64,000 nucleotides of DNA, from the NCBI RefSeq assembly GCF_030052815.1, contig NC_079500.1, positions 8,070,455-8,134,454 on the forward strand. Reading direction: 5' to 3'. Numbering within the stretch: the stretch's first letter is position 1; each line of letters begins with the position of its first letter. This document shows, piece after piece, positions 31,201 through 43,152 of this stretch. A program made the position numbers and the translations under genes. The notes under the pieces are model-generated. The model ran no database searches. It saw nothing but the letters and a program-made list of their open reading frames with translations, and had not been told where the DNA came from. The DNA is from Hevea brasiliensis. Its lineage: Eukaryota > Streptophyta > Magnoliopsida > Malpighiales > Euphorbiaceae.

Positions 31201-33611
31201 AGAACACCCCAAATTTTATTAATTATGAGTATTTTTGATATTTAAATTTTATTTAAATTTTAGGAAATTTTTGAGATTTTTCGATTTTAAAAATCGGGTT
31301 CGATTTTCCAAAATATAAACTTTGATGATTTTTAAAAATTTATTTAAAGACCACGTGGCAAAACTAAAAATATATTTGGAGTCTACGATTTTTCTCGAAG
31401 TTTTATGGAATTTTTCGAATTTTGACCTCGCTTTGGCCCGAGGCAGTAAAAATTCAAAATTTTGTATTCGAATCGAACCGCCGAATCGAATCGGACGAAT
31501 CGGACCGATCGAATCGAACCGCCCCTTTCCTTTTTCTTCTCCCGCGCTCTCTCTCTTTTCTCTTTCTTTTCTCTCTCCTCCTCTCCCGCTGCCGCTTCCA
31601 GCTCCGCCAATCCGCCGATCCGCCACCGATTGACCGGTCTTGTGTCCAAAATCATCTACTCGCAGAGCTTTCCATAGACACCAAGAACGCCAAATCCATC
31701 GAGCGGATTGTCCGATTTTTGCTCGGGAAGATTTTCGCCATTTCACTTTTGGGCTAGATTTTCAAAACCGTGAATCCCACGAGAAAACCGAGGCTACCAG
31801 CACGCCCACTGACGAGGGCTTCGCGATATTAATTTCAAAATTTTCCGACAACGTTTTGGTGGGTCCCACGGAAATTCGCAGTGTATTTTCGAGCATTAAA
31901 TGAGCTTAGAAAATTCTGAAAAATTTATGTGCTAACCCCCGTGTTATGGGCTTCGTGTAGGTATTCTCATTTCGCGGAAATTCGACGCTTGACCGGTCAC
32001 AAATTCTACGCATGCACTGCACGGAAAAGTCTCGAATTGGGCGAGATTTTGCCTACCCCATTGTCGACGCCCCAGCGCGCCCCAAGTCGGAATCGCAAAG
32101 GTAAACCCAACCTTGTTTTTCGTAATTTTCTAGTGCTTAAATAGGATTAAAAATCCATAAAATATTCGTGGTAGCTTAGAAAATTACGATTCTTTTTGCA
32201 ATAGCTTAGTAATATTGCTAAGGACCGCGGGGCAAAGTTTTAGAATTTTTAGAGTTGATTTGGGCAGTTTTTGCAAAAATGGTCAATTATAGGGACTAAA
32301 TTGAAATTTTACATATTGTGATGAATGATTGGTTTGGTGGGCGGGAGGGGCTGTGTGATATGACTGAGTTGTGGATATATGGATTGTGAGTATAGAAGTG
32401 TGTTTTGAACCCTTTTTCAGTTGGTTAGGTCCTAGGTATAGGGGACTCACGGATTTTCGCACGACTTAGGACGATTTGGGTCTTTTCTTGATTTGTATTG
32501 AGTCATTTGTATTAAATGATTGTAATATGATTGTCGTGAGCTGATACCTTCTTCCTCCGCCCACCACCACAGTGAATTGTCACAAGTCCGTGAGTAAAAT
32601 ATTAATTTTAATTATAATTTCGATATTAATATATGATCAGCATTCCCATGCATAACTTATATGCAAATATTTATGTAGTTAAACTAAAGGCACGATTTAA
32701 GTTGCATTCATAACTGTTAAAGTGACATGAATGGTGTTGCGTAAATTTGGAGCAAAGTGCGGCGTTGGCATGCGTGTGATGTGGTGTGGACTATGGATAG
32801 GACGGCAGACACGCTTGAGTTCTTCATTGGGACCCATCCTTCGGGTAGACACGGCTTGAGTTCTTCATTGGGACCCCGATTTGGTATTTAAGTGGAAGTC
32901 CGAAATGAGTTCTTCACGGCACCGATTGGATTTAAGAGAGTCAGATAGGGATCACTCCCATATACTATGAATGATGTTACAGGGTGTGTGAGTGCTCCAA
33001 ATTACCTTTTTGATGCTATGATGTGAATATGGTGTTGATGTTGCATTTCACTCTACAGTTGCATTAGTTTCAGATAGTTATAGAGATTATAGTTAAGATT
33101 GATATTTTACTCGAGTCGAACGCCACTCCTGCTCAAAAATTTTTACAGCCACAGGAGGATATTTTGTTCGGTTAACTCGCTTTTCTACCTCGCAGTTGTT
33201 TATCAATATTGTGTAATTTTAATTACTCCTAGAATTTCCGCATGTGTTAGCAAAGAATTATTTGAATTTGGTCTGTAATATTATTATTATGTTGGACCTG
33301 TAAACTTAAATATGTTATGCATGTTGATGGATTGGATGAGGGAGCTGAGCTCCCATTTATTTTATGTTGATGAGTATGTGGAGGGTGAGCTGAGCTCCCC
33401 AATTGAGTATTTATTGTGTTTACTGTCGGGTGAGTCAAAACTCCCGCTGGAAAGTCCATTTTATGGCCGGACTGTCCGCTTGTTTTCTTGAAATTGGGCC
33501 CAAATGGGCCTTAGAGTTGGGTTAATGAATAGTTAAGGCTTACTACGGCCCTCGGGGCTTTAGGTGGCCTGTGTCCTAGTGCTGGTCCGGCCCATAGGTT
33601 GGGTCATGACA
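31201..33611 (-). mobile_element. Solo LTR, 2.4 kb, minus orientation, TSD AGTTC
   Basis: Read on the minus strand it starts TGTCATGACCCAACC at 33611 and ends TTTGGGGTGTTCT at 31201; plant Ty3-type LTRs often run from TGTCATGACC to GGGGTGTTACA. AGTTC occurs immediately outside both ends (31196-31200 and 33612-33616), a perfect 5-bp TSD. The inside holds GGGAGCTCAGCTCCC-like palindromes (near 33340-33400) and a GC-rich block (31480-31660, with tandem CGAATCGAACCG units). Short ORFs on both strands there carry no domain. Only one LTR lies between the duplications, so this is a recombination product. The terminal CT in place of CA is unexplained. Confidence 0.75.
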
Positions 33612-33777
33612 AGTTCATTAATAGAAAAGATTAAATATATTAACACCGTGAATGTATAGATTTTTGGTCTTTTAAAATAGATGTAAATTTTGGTAGATAA
33701 AAGAGTTAATAAATGGTAAAAGAAAATAAAAACATCACCATAAATTCTCACCACCCCCTTCTCTCTCTTTCTCTCTC

Positions 33778-33787
<10 letters not shown>

Positions 33788-33831
<44 letters not shown>
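33788..33831. repeat. TA microsatellite
   Basis: An uninterrupted AT dinucleotide run of about 44 bp, preceded by CTCTCTCTTT and TTATTTAT. Confidence 0.95.
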
Positions 33832-33834
<3 letters not shown>

Positions 33835-35990
33835 GATGTAATTACATCATATAGATATTTAAAAATTATATCGATTGCATTTTATTCATATTTAGTTATT
33901 TATTATTTTATTTTTATATGTTTTTAGTTATCTTTTAGATTTGCTTAAATTGGGTATGATCCCATATTTTTAGACTTTATTAGGTATACTTTGATAGTCT
34001 GGGAAGGAATGAAAGGGATTAGAGAGGAGTTGGAGCATTAAAATGCAATTTTGGAATTCATTGAAGATTACACCGAGTGTGTAATAAATTACACAGCCCG
34101 TATAAATCAATTATTAAAGATTCTAAGTTACATGGCCGTGTAACTAGACTTATGTAATTTCCCTTGGCCCTTGTAATCCTCTGTGTAGAAGAAACTTCGA
34201 AAATTTAAGGGACATGAAATTGCACAAGGCAAACCTCTGTTAACTAAAACAATTACATGGGTCATGTAGTGACTCAGAGTCAGAATTTTAGACCCCACTT
34301 CTAACATTTTCTTTCCTTTTTCTGGAAGTTTTCTAAAGCTTTTAGGACTTTGAAATAAGGGGGTTTTTTTAATTAGATATAAATACATGGAGTCAAAGTT
34401 TCATTGGGGGATCAACCATCTTAGGTTCCAAGAGATTCATATGGGAGATCAAACTTGAGAAGATTCACTTTTATTGCACGAGGGGAGATTCAAGCTGATG
34501 TTCCACACGATCAAGGCTACAAATCTCTTTTGGGTTCTTTAATTCTATTTCTTCTTATGTCTTTTTTTTTTTTTTTTTGCTGAACTTGGTTGTTAATTTC
34601 AACCATGAATAATTAGTTTTCTTCATTTTAGGGTTAGGGATGTAGCTATTTAACTCTAACTATGGTTTTAATTTAATTTTACTTAAAAAATGGATTGATA
34701 TTTGTTTTTGACTCAATTCTGGTGTGCTAATACTTGCATTATGTTTGAATTCCATAATTGTATGATTTTGGATATTGAATGAAAATCAAAAGATGAAGTT
34801 TGATATTGGATCTCTAGAATATGAACTTAGAAATTTATGACTTAGAGATAAGTTTAAATCTTTCGAGGACAAACTGAATCAAAGAACCTTATGGGTTTCA
34901 GTTAACTTGATACCATGAAAATTGGTATGATTTTAATTCTAACACGTCTTTTGTGCATTAAGAGAAGACATTAGATATTTTAGGATATTTAAGTTAAATC
35001 TTAGGTCATAGTGAGTTAATACAGTGAAACCCTAATCCTAGAATCTTTTATCTATTAGTTTGTACTTTTGTTTAATTCTTATTATTTGATAAATTAGATT
35101 TTAATAATTGCTTTTAAATTTAATCTTGGCTCAAATTTGATTACCTAAATAATTAAAATCATTAGAGTTTAGTAATCAATATAATTATTGTGAGAATAAT
35201 ACTCTATTCATCACTTTATTACTTGTTAATGATTTATATACTTGCGAGATTTTATACAATAAAAATCTGCACTAAAAAATATGAACAAAAAAATCTGGCA
35301 TACGCTTTCCCAATTTCACTGTAATTCTCAATAATTATATATTAGCCTATTTATAAACAATTTTGAATTTTGCCATTGAATATTAGAGTGCATGTCTTGT
35401 AATGCAAGAGATTCTTAATGGTTCATGTCCTTTAAAATTTCTAAAGTACATAAAATAAAATGCATTTTTTTATGAGAAAATAAAATATATGCAAACCTTG
35501 TATAATTATGTCAACTAGTTTTAACACTTTGGCACTCTCATAAAGTCAAGGGTGTTTGATATCTCTCATATGAATAGGAACCTTGAATTGCTATGATCGC
35601 AAATAATGGATATGGCATGATAAAAAGACTCTTGCTTTTGACCAGAAAATTTTACTTCAATGACATTAAAATTGTCTCTAAAATTATAAAATATTAAATT
35701 TGAGTTTATAGAGCACATATTGTAAATAATTGCTTTTGGCTTTAAGGCGAGATCAGGACCATTTCTGATGAAAATCTTGTAGTGAATTGTTAGCTTAGAT
35801 TGGCTTTCAAAAGTTCAGATTATATTAAGATGGGTAATGTTATATGACTCAATTATATTTGTCTCACCTATCCCACATTTTTCTCTCTCTATAACTCAAC
35901 TCAACTCAATTCAATTAAGCCTTTATCCTAAAAATTTAGGGTCGACTATATGAATTCATTTTCTTCACTCTAAACGATTTTTCTCTCTCT
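33832..35990. other. AT-rich spacer, probably degenerate LTR-derived
   Basis: The stretch 34060-34270 has short inverted ACACGGCCGTGTAA-like pieces (TTACACAGCCCGTA, TTACATGGCCGTGTAA), common in old plant LTRs. 34380-35260 has the look of a retrotransposon untranslated leader (for example AACCATGAATAATTAG), but no boundary or ORF can be supported. 35262-35990 is featureless AT-rich DNA. Confidence 0.35.
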
Positions 35991-35999
35991 ATATATAAT

Positions 36000-36240
36000 T
36001 TAATTTTAAAAATTTAAATTCTAAATTTTAAAGTTTTAAACCTTAAAAATTTAAATTAATTTTAAAAATCTAAACCCTAATATTCTAAACCTAAATATTT
36101 TAAATTTAAAAATTCTAAGCTCTAAATGCTAAAAATCTAAACCCTAAATCTTAAATTTTTAGCTCTAAAATTTTAAACTTTAAATCTTAAACTCTAAATT
36201 CTAAACCCTTCTAAATCTTAATTTTAAAACTCCAACTTTA
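36000..36240. repeat. Degenerate telomere-like repeats (CTAAACCCTAAA)
   Basis: AAACCCTAA/CTAAACCCTAAA occurs several times (near 36069, 36137 and 36205) among many one- or two-base variants (CTAAACCTAAA, TTAAACTCTAAA). The plant telomere unit is CCCTAAA, so this is a decayed interstitial telomere-like tract. It lies about 400 bp from the assembly gap. Confidence 0.6.
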
Positions 36241-36639
36241 AACAGTTAATTTAAATCTAAATTAAAAAAAAAAAAAAGGAAAATTAGGTGAAACAAAGTT
36301 GGAACACGTATATTTAAGTCATTTAACATTAGGTAAATGAATAAATGTAGACCGAATTCGTCAAGGGATGCTTTAAGACTTTCTACCACTAAAAAGAATT
36401 TGACTCCCATTGACTACGCTTAATAGAGAATATTGTGCCTTATTCATACCCACACACATTTTATAGGACCTAATCATATCTCTATTGAGACCAAAATTTA
36501 AGATATTTTATAAATAAATTAATTAAACATAAAAATGCCACTACACCAGGATCAATAAAGAGTTGGAGCTCATCTCCAGCGGATATCACCTTACATGTGA
36601 CGCTGCAACCAAGGAACAAAATCCGGAGGAGGATCAAGC

Positions 36640-36652
36640 NNNNNNNNNNNNN
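36640..36652. other. Assembly gap of 13 Ns
   Basis: Thirteen consecutive N bases separate single-copy sequence on the left from the start of the second repeat arm. The size is informative: optical-map hybrid scaffolding (Bionano) writes a fixed 13-N spacer between contigs whose map positions touch or overlap. The gap size is seen; its origin is inferred. Confidence 0.95.
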
Positions 36653-38279
36653 AGACTCAATTTTGAAGTGAACAAGTAAAACAAAATGATATAAGAATTA
36701 TAAAATAATTTGGGCTAATTCAACCTAATAACTATAAGAAATCTACAACTAGAGTCCAGCTCAACCTAAAATCGATATGTCATAAATAATTTAATACTAT
36801 TAATTTTCATTAATTAATATAATATATTTATACACTTGTATCACAGTAGAGTTCTAATAATTAAACAAATAGATAAATAAATAAATAAACACAATAAAAA
36901 CTACTAACTAAGAAGCATAACATAGGGTGTGTGAAATTTTTACCTGGTTGTCACCTCCGCAACCCTCCTCTTTTATCAAGACTTGGGACAGCTAGCATAA
37001 ACTATTTAAGCGGAGTTTAAGAAGCACAACATACAAAGAAAAATGTAGGTTAGACCCAAAATAAACTTACTCCTCTTGCAACGGAGAAAAATATTTAAGC
37101 AGAAATGAGTATTTGACTCGAGAAAGTTTAAATATTGATTATAGATGTAATTTCTATAACTACCTAAAACTGGTACAAACCAACAATTAAATGAACAACC
37201 AATATATATGAAAGATAATTCATCCAATATTAGCACGAGAAGATAATTTGAAACTATTCACGTACCCAGTATATCACGTCAATGAATAAATAGATAAAAT
37301 TTTATAAACAACCCTCTATAAACCATTAAATTCTAAATGCATTAATGATTTAAATTGAATCAATATGGGTAAAGAATAACAGTTGATTATGTCGATAATG
37401 GAACTTTGATTCATTGATTTAGAGTCCTCATTAATGAATAGAATTCTCTAGGCTTTAATCGACATATTCTCTTTTGAATTGAAGTCTCAATCAAAAGAAA
37501 TGAAAATCGAAACCGCATATTAGTTCAATTTTTATCCATTTTTTTTATATATCCACTTCACACATAGCACTCTATATTATTTGGATACCAATGATGAGAT
37601 TAATAATGAGTAAGCTGAGAATCCTCCTTATTCGTTGTAAATCTCTAGGAATCAAATGATACCTCTTCAAAATTAGAGTCCTAATTTTATGGAGGACTTA
37701 AACAAAAAATAATCAGAGTCAAAATTCAATTTAGAGTCATCCCATTTACTTTTATTCTTGGGTCCACTCTAAATAGTGAAACATTGAGCATTCCTATAGC
37801 AAACACCGGAACCAATATCATAATTAAACTCCAATAAAATTATCGATATTAACTTATAAAAACACATTCTTCCCCACACGCATACAACCTCGAACCACGA
37901 ATCTCTATTTTTAGAAGCGGTTAAAATTATTTCCTCGTCTTTAATGATAAATGATTTTCTTTAATTTTCCACAAAATAGAAGTGGTGACTCCTCACTTTC
38001 CATTTCAGTGAGAATTGCCTAGCATTTGTAAAACTCTTGCGACAATAGTACACTAAAGAAATTTAATTATTTTTACATATAATATAATTCAATCTTAAAC
38101 TAATTGAATTTATATTAACAATAACAACAAGAATAACAATAATAATAATTATACCTGTAAAATAATATTAATTTAAAAAAATATCGTTATGAAAAATATT
38201 AATTTAATAAAATTAATAGATTAGTAATAATTTAATAATTTAATTAAAAATATTTTATTAAAAGAATCATGTTGTTATA
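36653..38279 (+). mobile_element. Second copy of the LTR-like insertion, cut at the gap
   Basis: This matches 2264-3908 and is followed by the same GGTAT at 38280-38284. The first ~104 bases, including the diagnostic TGTCACGACCC end, are missing because the contig begins here. The early part (36653-37240) is noticeably noisier against the left arm than the following kilobases, as expected near a contig end. Confidence 0.5.
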
Positions 38280-38284
38280 GGTAT

Positions 38285-38760
38285 AATTATATCATTATAT
38301 TATTTTTAAGTTGCCAGTTGACGATTTTTAATAGCAGATGATATAATTTGTATTTGATATAATTTTTTAATAACAACTAAAATAATTTTTAATAGTTTTG
38401 AATATAATATTGTATTTGATAAATGATATAAAGATATATATAATTTAATTTTATATTTTTAATTGCATTTGGTATAATTTTTAAATTGGTTAACATGCCA
38501 TGTAGCAATTTTTTAAATTTGGTTAATATGGCATGGGGCGTTATTTGTATAATAACTCATATAATTTTACAGTAGTATCTGATATAATTTTGTAATGGCC
38601 GGTTATATAATTTTGTATCTTACATAATTTATTTAATATAAGTAATTGATATAATTTTGTAATAGCATCTAATATAATTTAATATTTGATATAATTTTTT
38701 AATAATAATTATATAAATTTTAATAGAATATGATATAATTTTATATTTGATAAAAGATAT
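38285..38760. repeat. AT-rich TGATATAATTTT repeat block (right arm)
   Basis: This is the counterpart of 3914-4400, with slightly shorter T-tracts throughout (for example ATTTTTAAG where the left arm has ATTTTTTTAAG). Such homopolymer-length differences are typical of long-read consensus error. Confidence 0.6.
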
Positions 38761-41325
38761 TAAGACTAAGAATGACAAATATAAAGTGGTGGACAAAAGC
38801 ATAAAGATGGTGTGAAACCAATTTCATAGTGGGAAAGGATTTCCCCAACTCCAAAATTTCGACGATTGTAAAAAAGTATTTTTCTTAACTTATAAACTGG
38901 TCAAATCGACATAAATATTAAATATAGATAGATTTATTTATTTATAATAATTTTTATATTTATAAGTTGAGCTTATAAGTAAAAAAAAATAAGCTAGGGT
39001 GATCCAACTTTTCATTTTGATGTTTATAACTAATTCACTTAGAAGCTAATTTGATCAAGTATTTTATTATATTATTCTCATTTAATTTTTAAAATTTCAT
39101 CATAAATCTCATTTAATATCTTTTTAGTTATTTTAATAATAAATAATGTGTTTATAAATTATTTTTTACTAAACACATTAACTACTTATTAATCACTTAT
39201 AATCATTTTAACTAAACACGTAACTATTTAAAATTTTAAATGCATATAAGCCCAAATCAACTTAGAGCAGTAAGTGCTTATAAGCTGTTTTTTATAAGCC
39301 AAATGCCCTCTGATACTTTGGCATTGAAGATGCAGAACCTCAAAGACTGTACAAAAGCTGAAATAACAAATTAAAGGGGCTGTTTTATGGGCACTCATTC
39401 TGTTGTTTAAGAATAAATAATTTTTTTATATAATAATTAGGTATCTATAATAAAGAATATCTCTTAATAAAATCTACTTATTGTAATACAAAAAATAAAA
39501 AAATTGAATTTTCTGATTAATTATCGTATTTCTTAAAAATAATTTTAATGTTTTAAAATTAAAAAAAGCTATAATAACAAATTAAAATTATAAAAAGAAG
39601 ATGGTTTTCTTTATTTTATTGACTTATTTTATAAAAAAAAAATATTTTGAAAATTAAATAAAAAATATAATTGATACCAAATAAGCACCTAAAAGCAATT
39701 TTGTCATCTGATTTCTATACAATAAAAGAAGCACAGCTCCCTACTTAAAATCCAAACAGATTTTTAAACAAAATGTAGAATTATATTATATTGTTTTTCT
39801 TTAGTTAAAAAAAAAAAAAACAAAAACTAATCATTTTCAACTAAAATGTTAACGTTTTAAGAAATTAAAATATAATTAAATTTTAATATTCAAGATATTA
39901 AGGTACAATATAAATTTATAATTTTTCTAAATTAGGATTAAAATTATAAACTAATAATACTTATTAAAATAAAAAAATATGGTGAAAAATCTCAATGAAA
40001 TTTTAATTATTGTCATATTTTTAAATACACTTATTTTAATATTAGTAATTAATTCTTATGGTAATAAATATACATGAACTTGTTAACATGATGTATTGTT
40101 TAAGATAAAAAAAAATGATATTTTATTAATGGTTTCACTTTCTCTTAAAAAAATTTTTATAAATTAAAAAATTCAGTTCAAATTAAAATAACTTTGAGTA
40201 TAAATCACCCAATGCTAAAATTAAAATTGATTTTAAAATTTAAGGATCAAAATTAATATAATTAAAAATTTTAATTAAAATTGAAAATACATATAAATAT
40301 TTGAATTTTTGTTTTGTTTTGCAACTACAACTAAAATCTTCGCAATAAATTGAGAGATTTCAAGTTTTAACTCCTCTCATTCTCCAGCATCATCTTGATT
40401 TAGTTATTTGTGCTAATTGTTATTTTTAAACATTCCACCTAAATTAATTTTAAATTTAAAAATAAATTAATTATATATATATATGCCACATAACAATTTT
40501 AGATTTTAACAGCTGCCTACATTTTATTGACGCTACAAGTCTTGCCACATTGAGTTTGTCATAATTATAACATGCTTATCTTCACGTGCAGCATATAAAC
40601 ATGGCTTTATTCACAACATTACCATCTTCACGTACTGTATGCGAATATTGAATTATCTACAGCAGATCCCATCTTCTTGTGCTATACATAAATTACCATC
40701 TTCATAGTTGCTCTTTTCATTGAAATTACCGACATTACTCCTTTAAATTCGAAACTTAAAAATTACAGAATTCCATTTTGCTAGAATTAAATTTAAATTT
40801 GTTTTCGAAACAACTAAAATCACAATTCTAATTTAGTCCAATTAGAATAAACTAAAGGTGTTTAACTCTAAATCAATTTTAGAATTTCTAGAACTGATTT
40901 GAGGGTAATTATGTAAGCTCGATTAGATTAAATTATGTATACCGGTATTATTTTCAAGATGAATGATAAAATTGGAGGTACATGAGATTATTCTAGAATT
41001 ACCTAAATTTCTATGTTCTAAAATTTCCATCTGACTCCCATTTACGAGGCTACAGACTTAGATTTGGATTGAAACTAATTTCATTTATATATATATATAT
41101 ATAGATGCACAACACATTACCTCCAAGTTTTCTTCGAGCATGACGACCTTTACTATTGATCAAAATCAGAATTTAGACCTATGTAATATATTTTTGGCCT
41201 ATTATATTGTTTATTGAGAAATGTTGAATAAATTCACAATATGTATCATATGAGATTATCTTCACAAACATTTTTGTGCAAGCATTATTTTTGTAGATGA
41301 ATATCAAAGACAAGGGATGCATAAA

Positions 41326-41825
41326 GGGAGACGATACAGTCCAAGGCCTTTACACTCTAAGCAAGCAACACAATAAGCGGTCCATGCATCAGCCATTGAG
41401 CCACGAGCTCAAAGGCTAAAGTGCCCACCAAAATGGAGACGATGCACTCCTAGACCTTTACGCATGGCGCAGTAAGAGGTCCATTCATCAGCCACCGAGC
41501 CACGAGCTCTAAGGCAAAAGTGCCCAACAAAATGGAGGCGATGCACTCCTAGATCCTTGCGCATAACACAGTAAGAAGTCCATGTATCAGCCACTAAGAC
41601 ACGAGTTCGAAGGACAAAGTGACCACTACAAGGGAGACGATGCACTCCTGGGCCCTTGCACACAACGTAGTAAGAGGTCCATGCATCAGCCATTGAGCCA
41701 CGAGTTCCAAGGCCAGAGTGCCCACCAAAAAGGGAGACGATAACGCTCCAAGCGAGCAACACAATAAGAGGTCCATGCATTAGCCGTCGGGAGCCACGAG
41801 CTCCAAGGCCCTTGCATGCCATTGA
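41326..41825. repeat. ~99-bp minisatellite, right-arm copy
   Basis: The five-unit array matches 6961-7460 at an offset of 34365, with a handful of substitutions. The open minus-strand frame (41409-41846) is kept here as well, with the same 33-residue periodicity. Confidence 0.85.
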
Positions 41826-42584
41826 GCAACGGAATAAGAGGCCCATGTATCATATCATCAAAGCTCTTCAGCTTCAGGCCCCATGGCCCCACACCTAGAG
41901 CTCTTCGGCTCCAGGCCTCATGGCCCCACATCCAAAGCTCTTCAACTCTAGGCTTTAAGACCCCGGTTCAGAGCTTCGAGCCCCTAAAACTAAAGGGAAG
42001 GAAAGCTACATTTTCATTAAAGCTGTTCTAAATTTCGTATCTCTTTAATATGAAAAGCTGACATTCTTCTTCATGGCATATTTTCATTAGAAGAGTATAA
42101 ACTGCTTAACTAGATGATGTCGAGACGATCTTCAAAACAACCATGAGCTCCTAAAGCCTCAGTACTCATATGCAGAGCCATGAGCTCTTAAAATTAAAGA
42201 GACAAGATCTCTACAAATAGAAAAATGTCATGAAGACCAAAGTGCTTGAGAAATTTTGTTAGGCTACTCGAACCTAGAAGATTATGAGCTTCCCAAAATT
42301 ATGAAGGTCCTTAAACAGGACCTAAAGTCTTAAAGGCATAAAAACAACAAAAATTAAAATCTTAAAGTAAAAGAAAAAACAAAAAATGTAATTAACTACT
42401 CTAAGCCACAAGCCATAAATAGCTCATACTTGGAATATTGGCATTCCTTAATGGTGCATAAAGAAGCTCTTGAAAAAGCTAAAAAGCTCTCTTTAAGAGC
42501 TTAAGAGTTCTAAAATCCAAAATTTAAGAGTTGAAAGCTCCTAAAAAGAATAAGGCCTACAGCTTTAAAATTTAAAATCTATGG

Positions 42585-42817
42585 ATCTCAAAATAAGACT
42601 TACGAGTTTAAAAACTTAAGACCTACGGGTTTAAGAAAATAAGATCTAAGGTCTAAGAATTTAAGACCTATGGTTGAGTCCTAAATCTAGAGTCTCAAAA
42701 TTTATGACCTATGGGTCTAAAAAAATAAGACCTAGGGTCTAAGAATTTAAGACCTATGGGTCCCAAAATAAGACCTATGAGTCCCAAAATAGGACCTATG
42801 GATCCTAAAATAAGACT
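42585..42817. repeat. Array of GACCTATGGGTC palindromic units, right-arm copy
   Basis: This is the counterpart of 8220-8452 with nearly identical units. Confidence 0.7.
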
Positions 42818-43014
42818 TTAAGAGTTCAAGACTACAATCTAAGAGTTAAAGGCCTATAGATCTAAGAGATAGACTTATATTCCAAAATTTAAAGGTACAA
42901 AACTTACAGGAGGAAGAAATTAAGATCTCCTTATCGTATTAAATGCTAAAAAAGCTCTAGGTTTTAATAATTAAGAAAGTCCCAAAATTTAAATAAGAAA
43001 AGAAAAAAAAAGTT

Positions 43015-43152
43015 GCTCTTCAAAGAGCAAAAACACTCTTCCAAGAGCAAAAGTACCCTCCTAAGAGTAAATGTGCTCTTATGAGAGCAAAATTGCTCTT
43101 CCAAGAACAAAGTGCACTTTCAAAAGCAAAGGTGCTCCTCTAAAAGCTCAAG
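43015..43152. repeat. 20-bp palindromic array, right-arm copy
   Basis: The same seven units are present. The fifth unit is one base shorter (ACAAAGTG where the left arm has ACAAAAGTG), which shifts the last two units to 43114 and 43134. Confidence 0.8.

Noticed and set aside
31249..31903. Several ORFs of 70-165 codons on both strands
   Set aside because: They lie inside the GC-rich part of the solo LTR and read through simple CGAATCGAACCG repeats.
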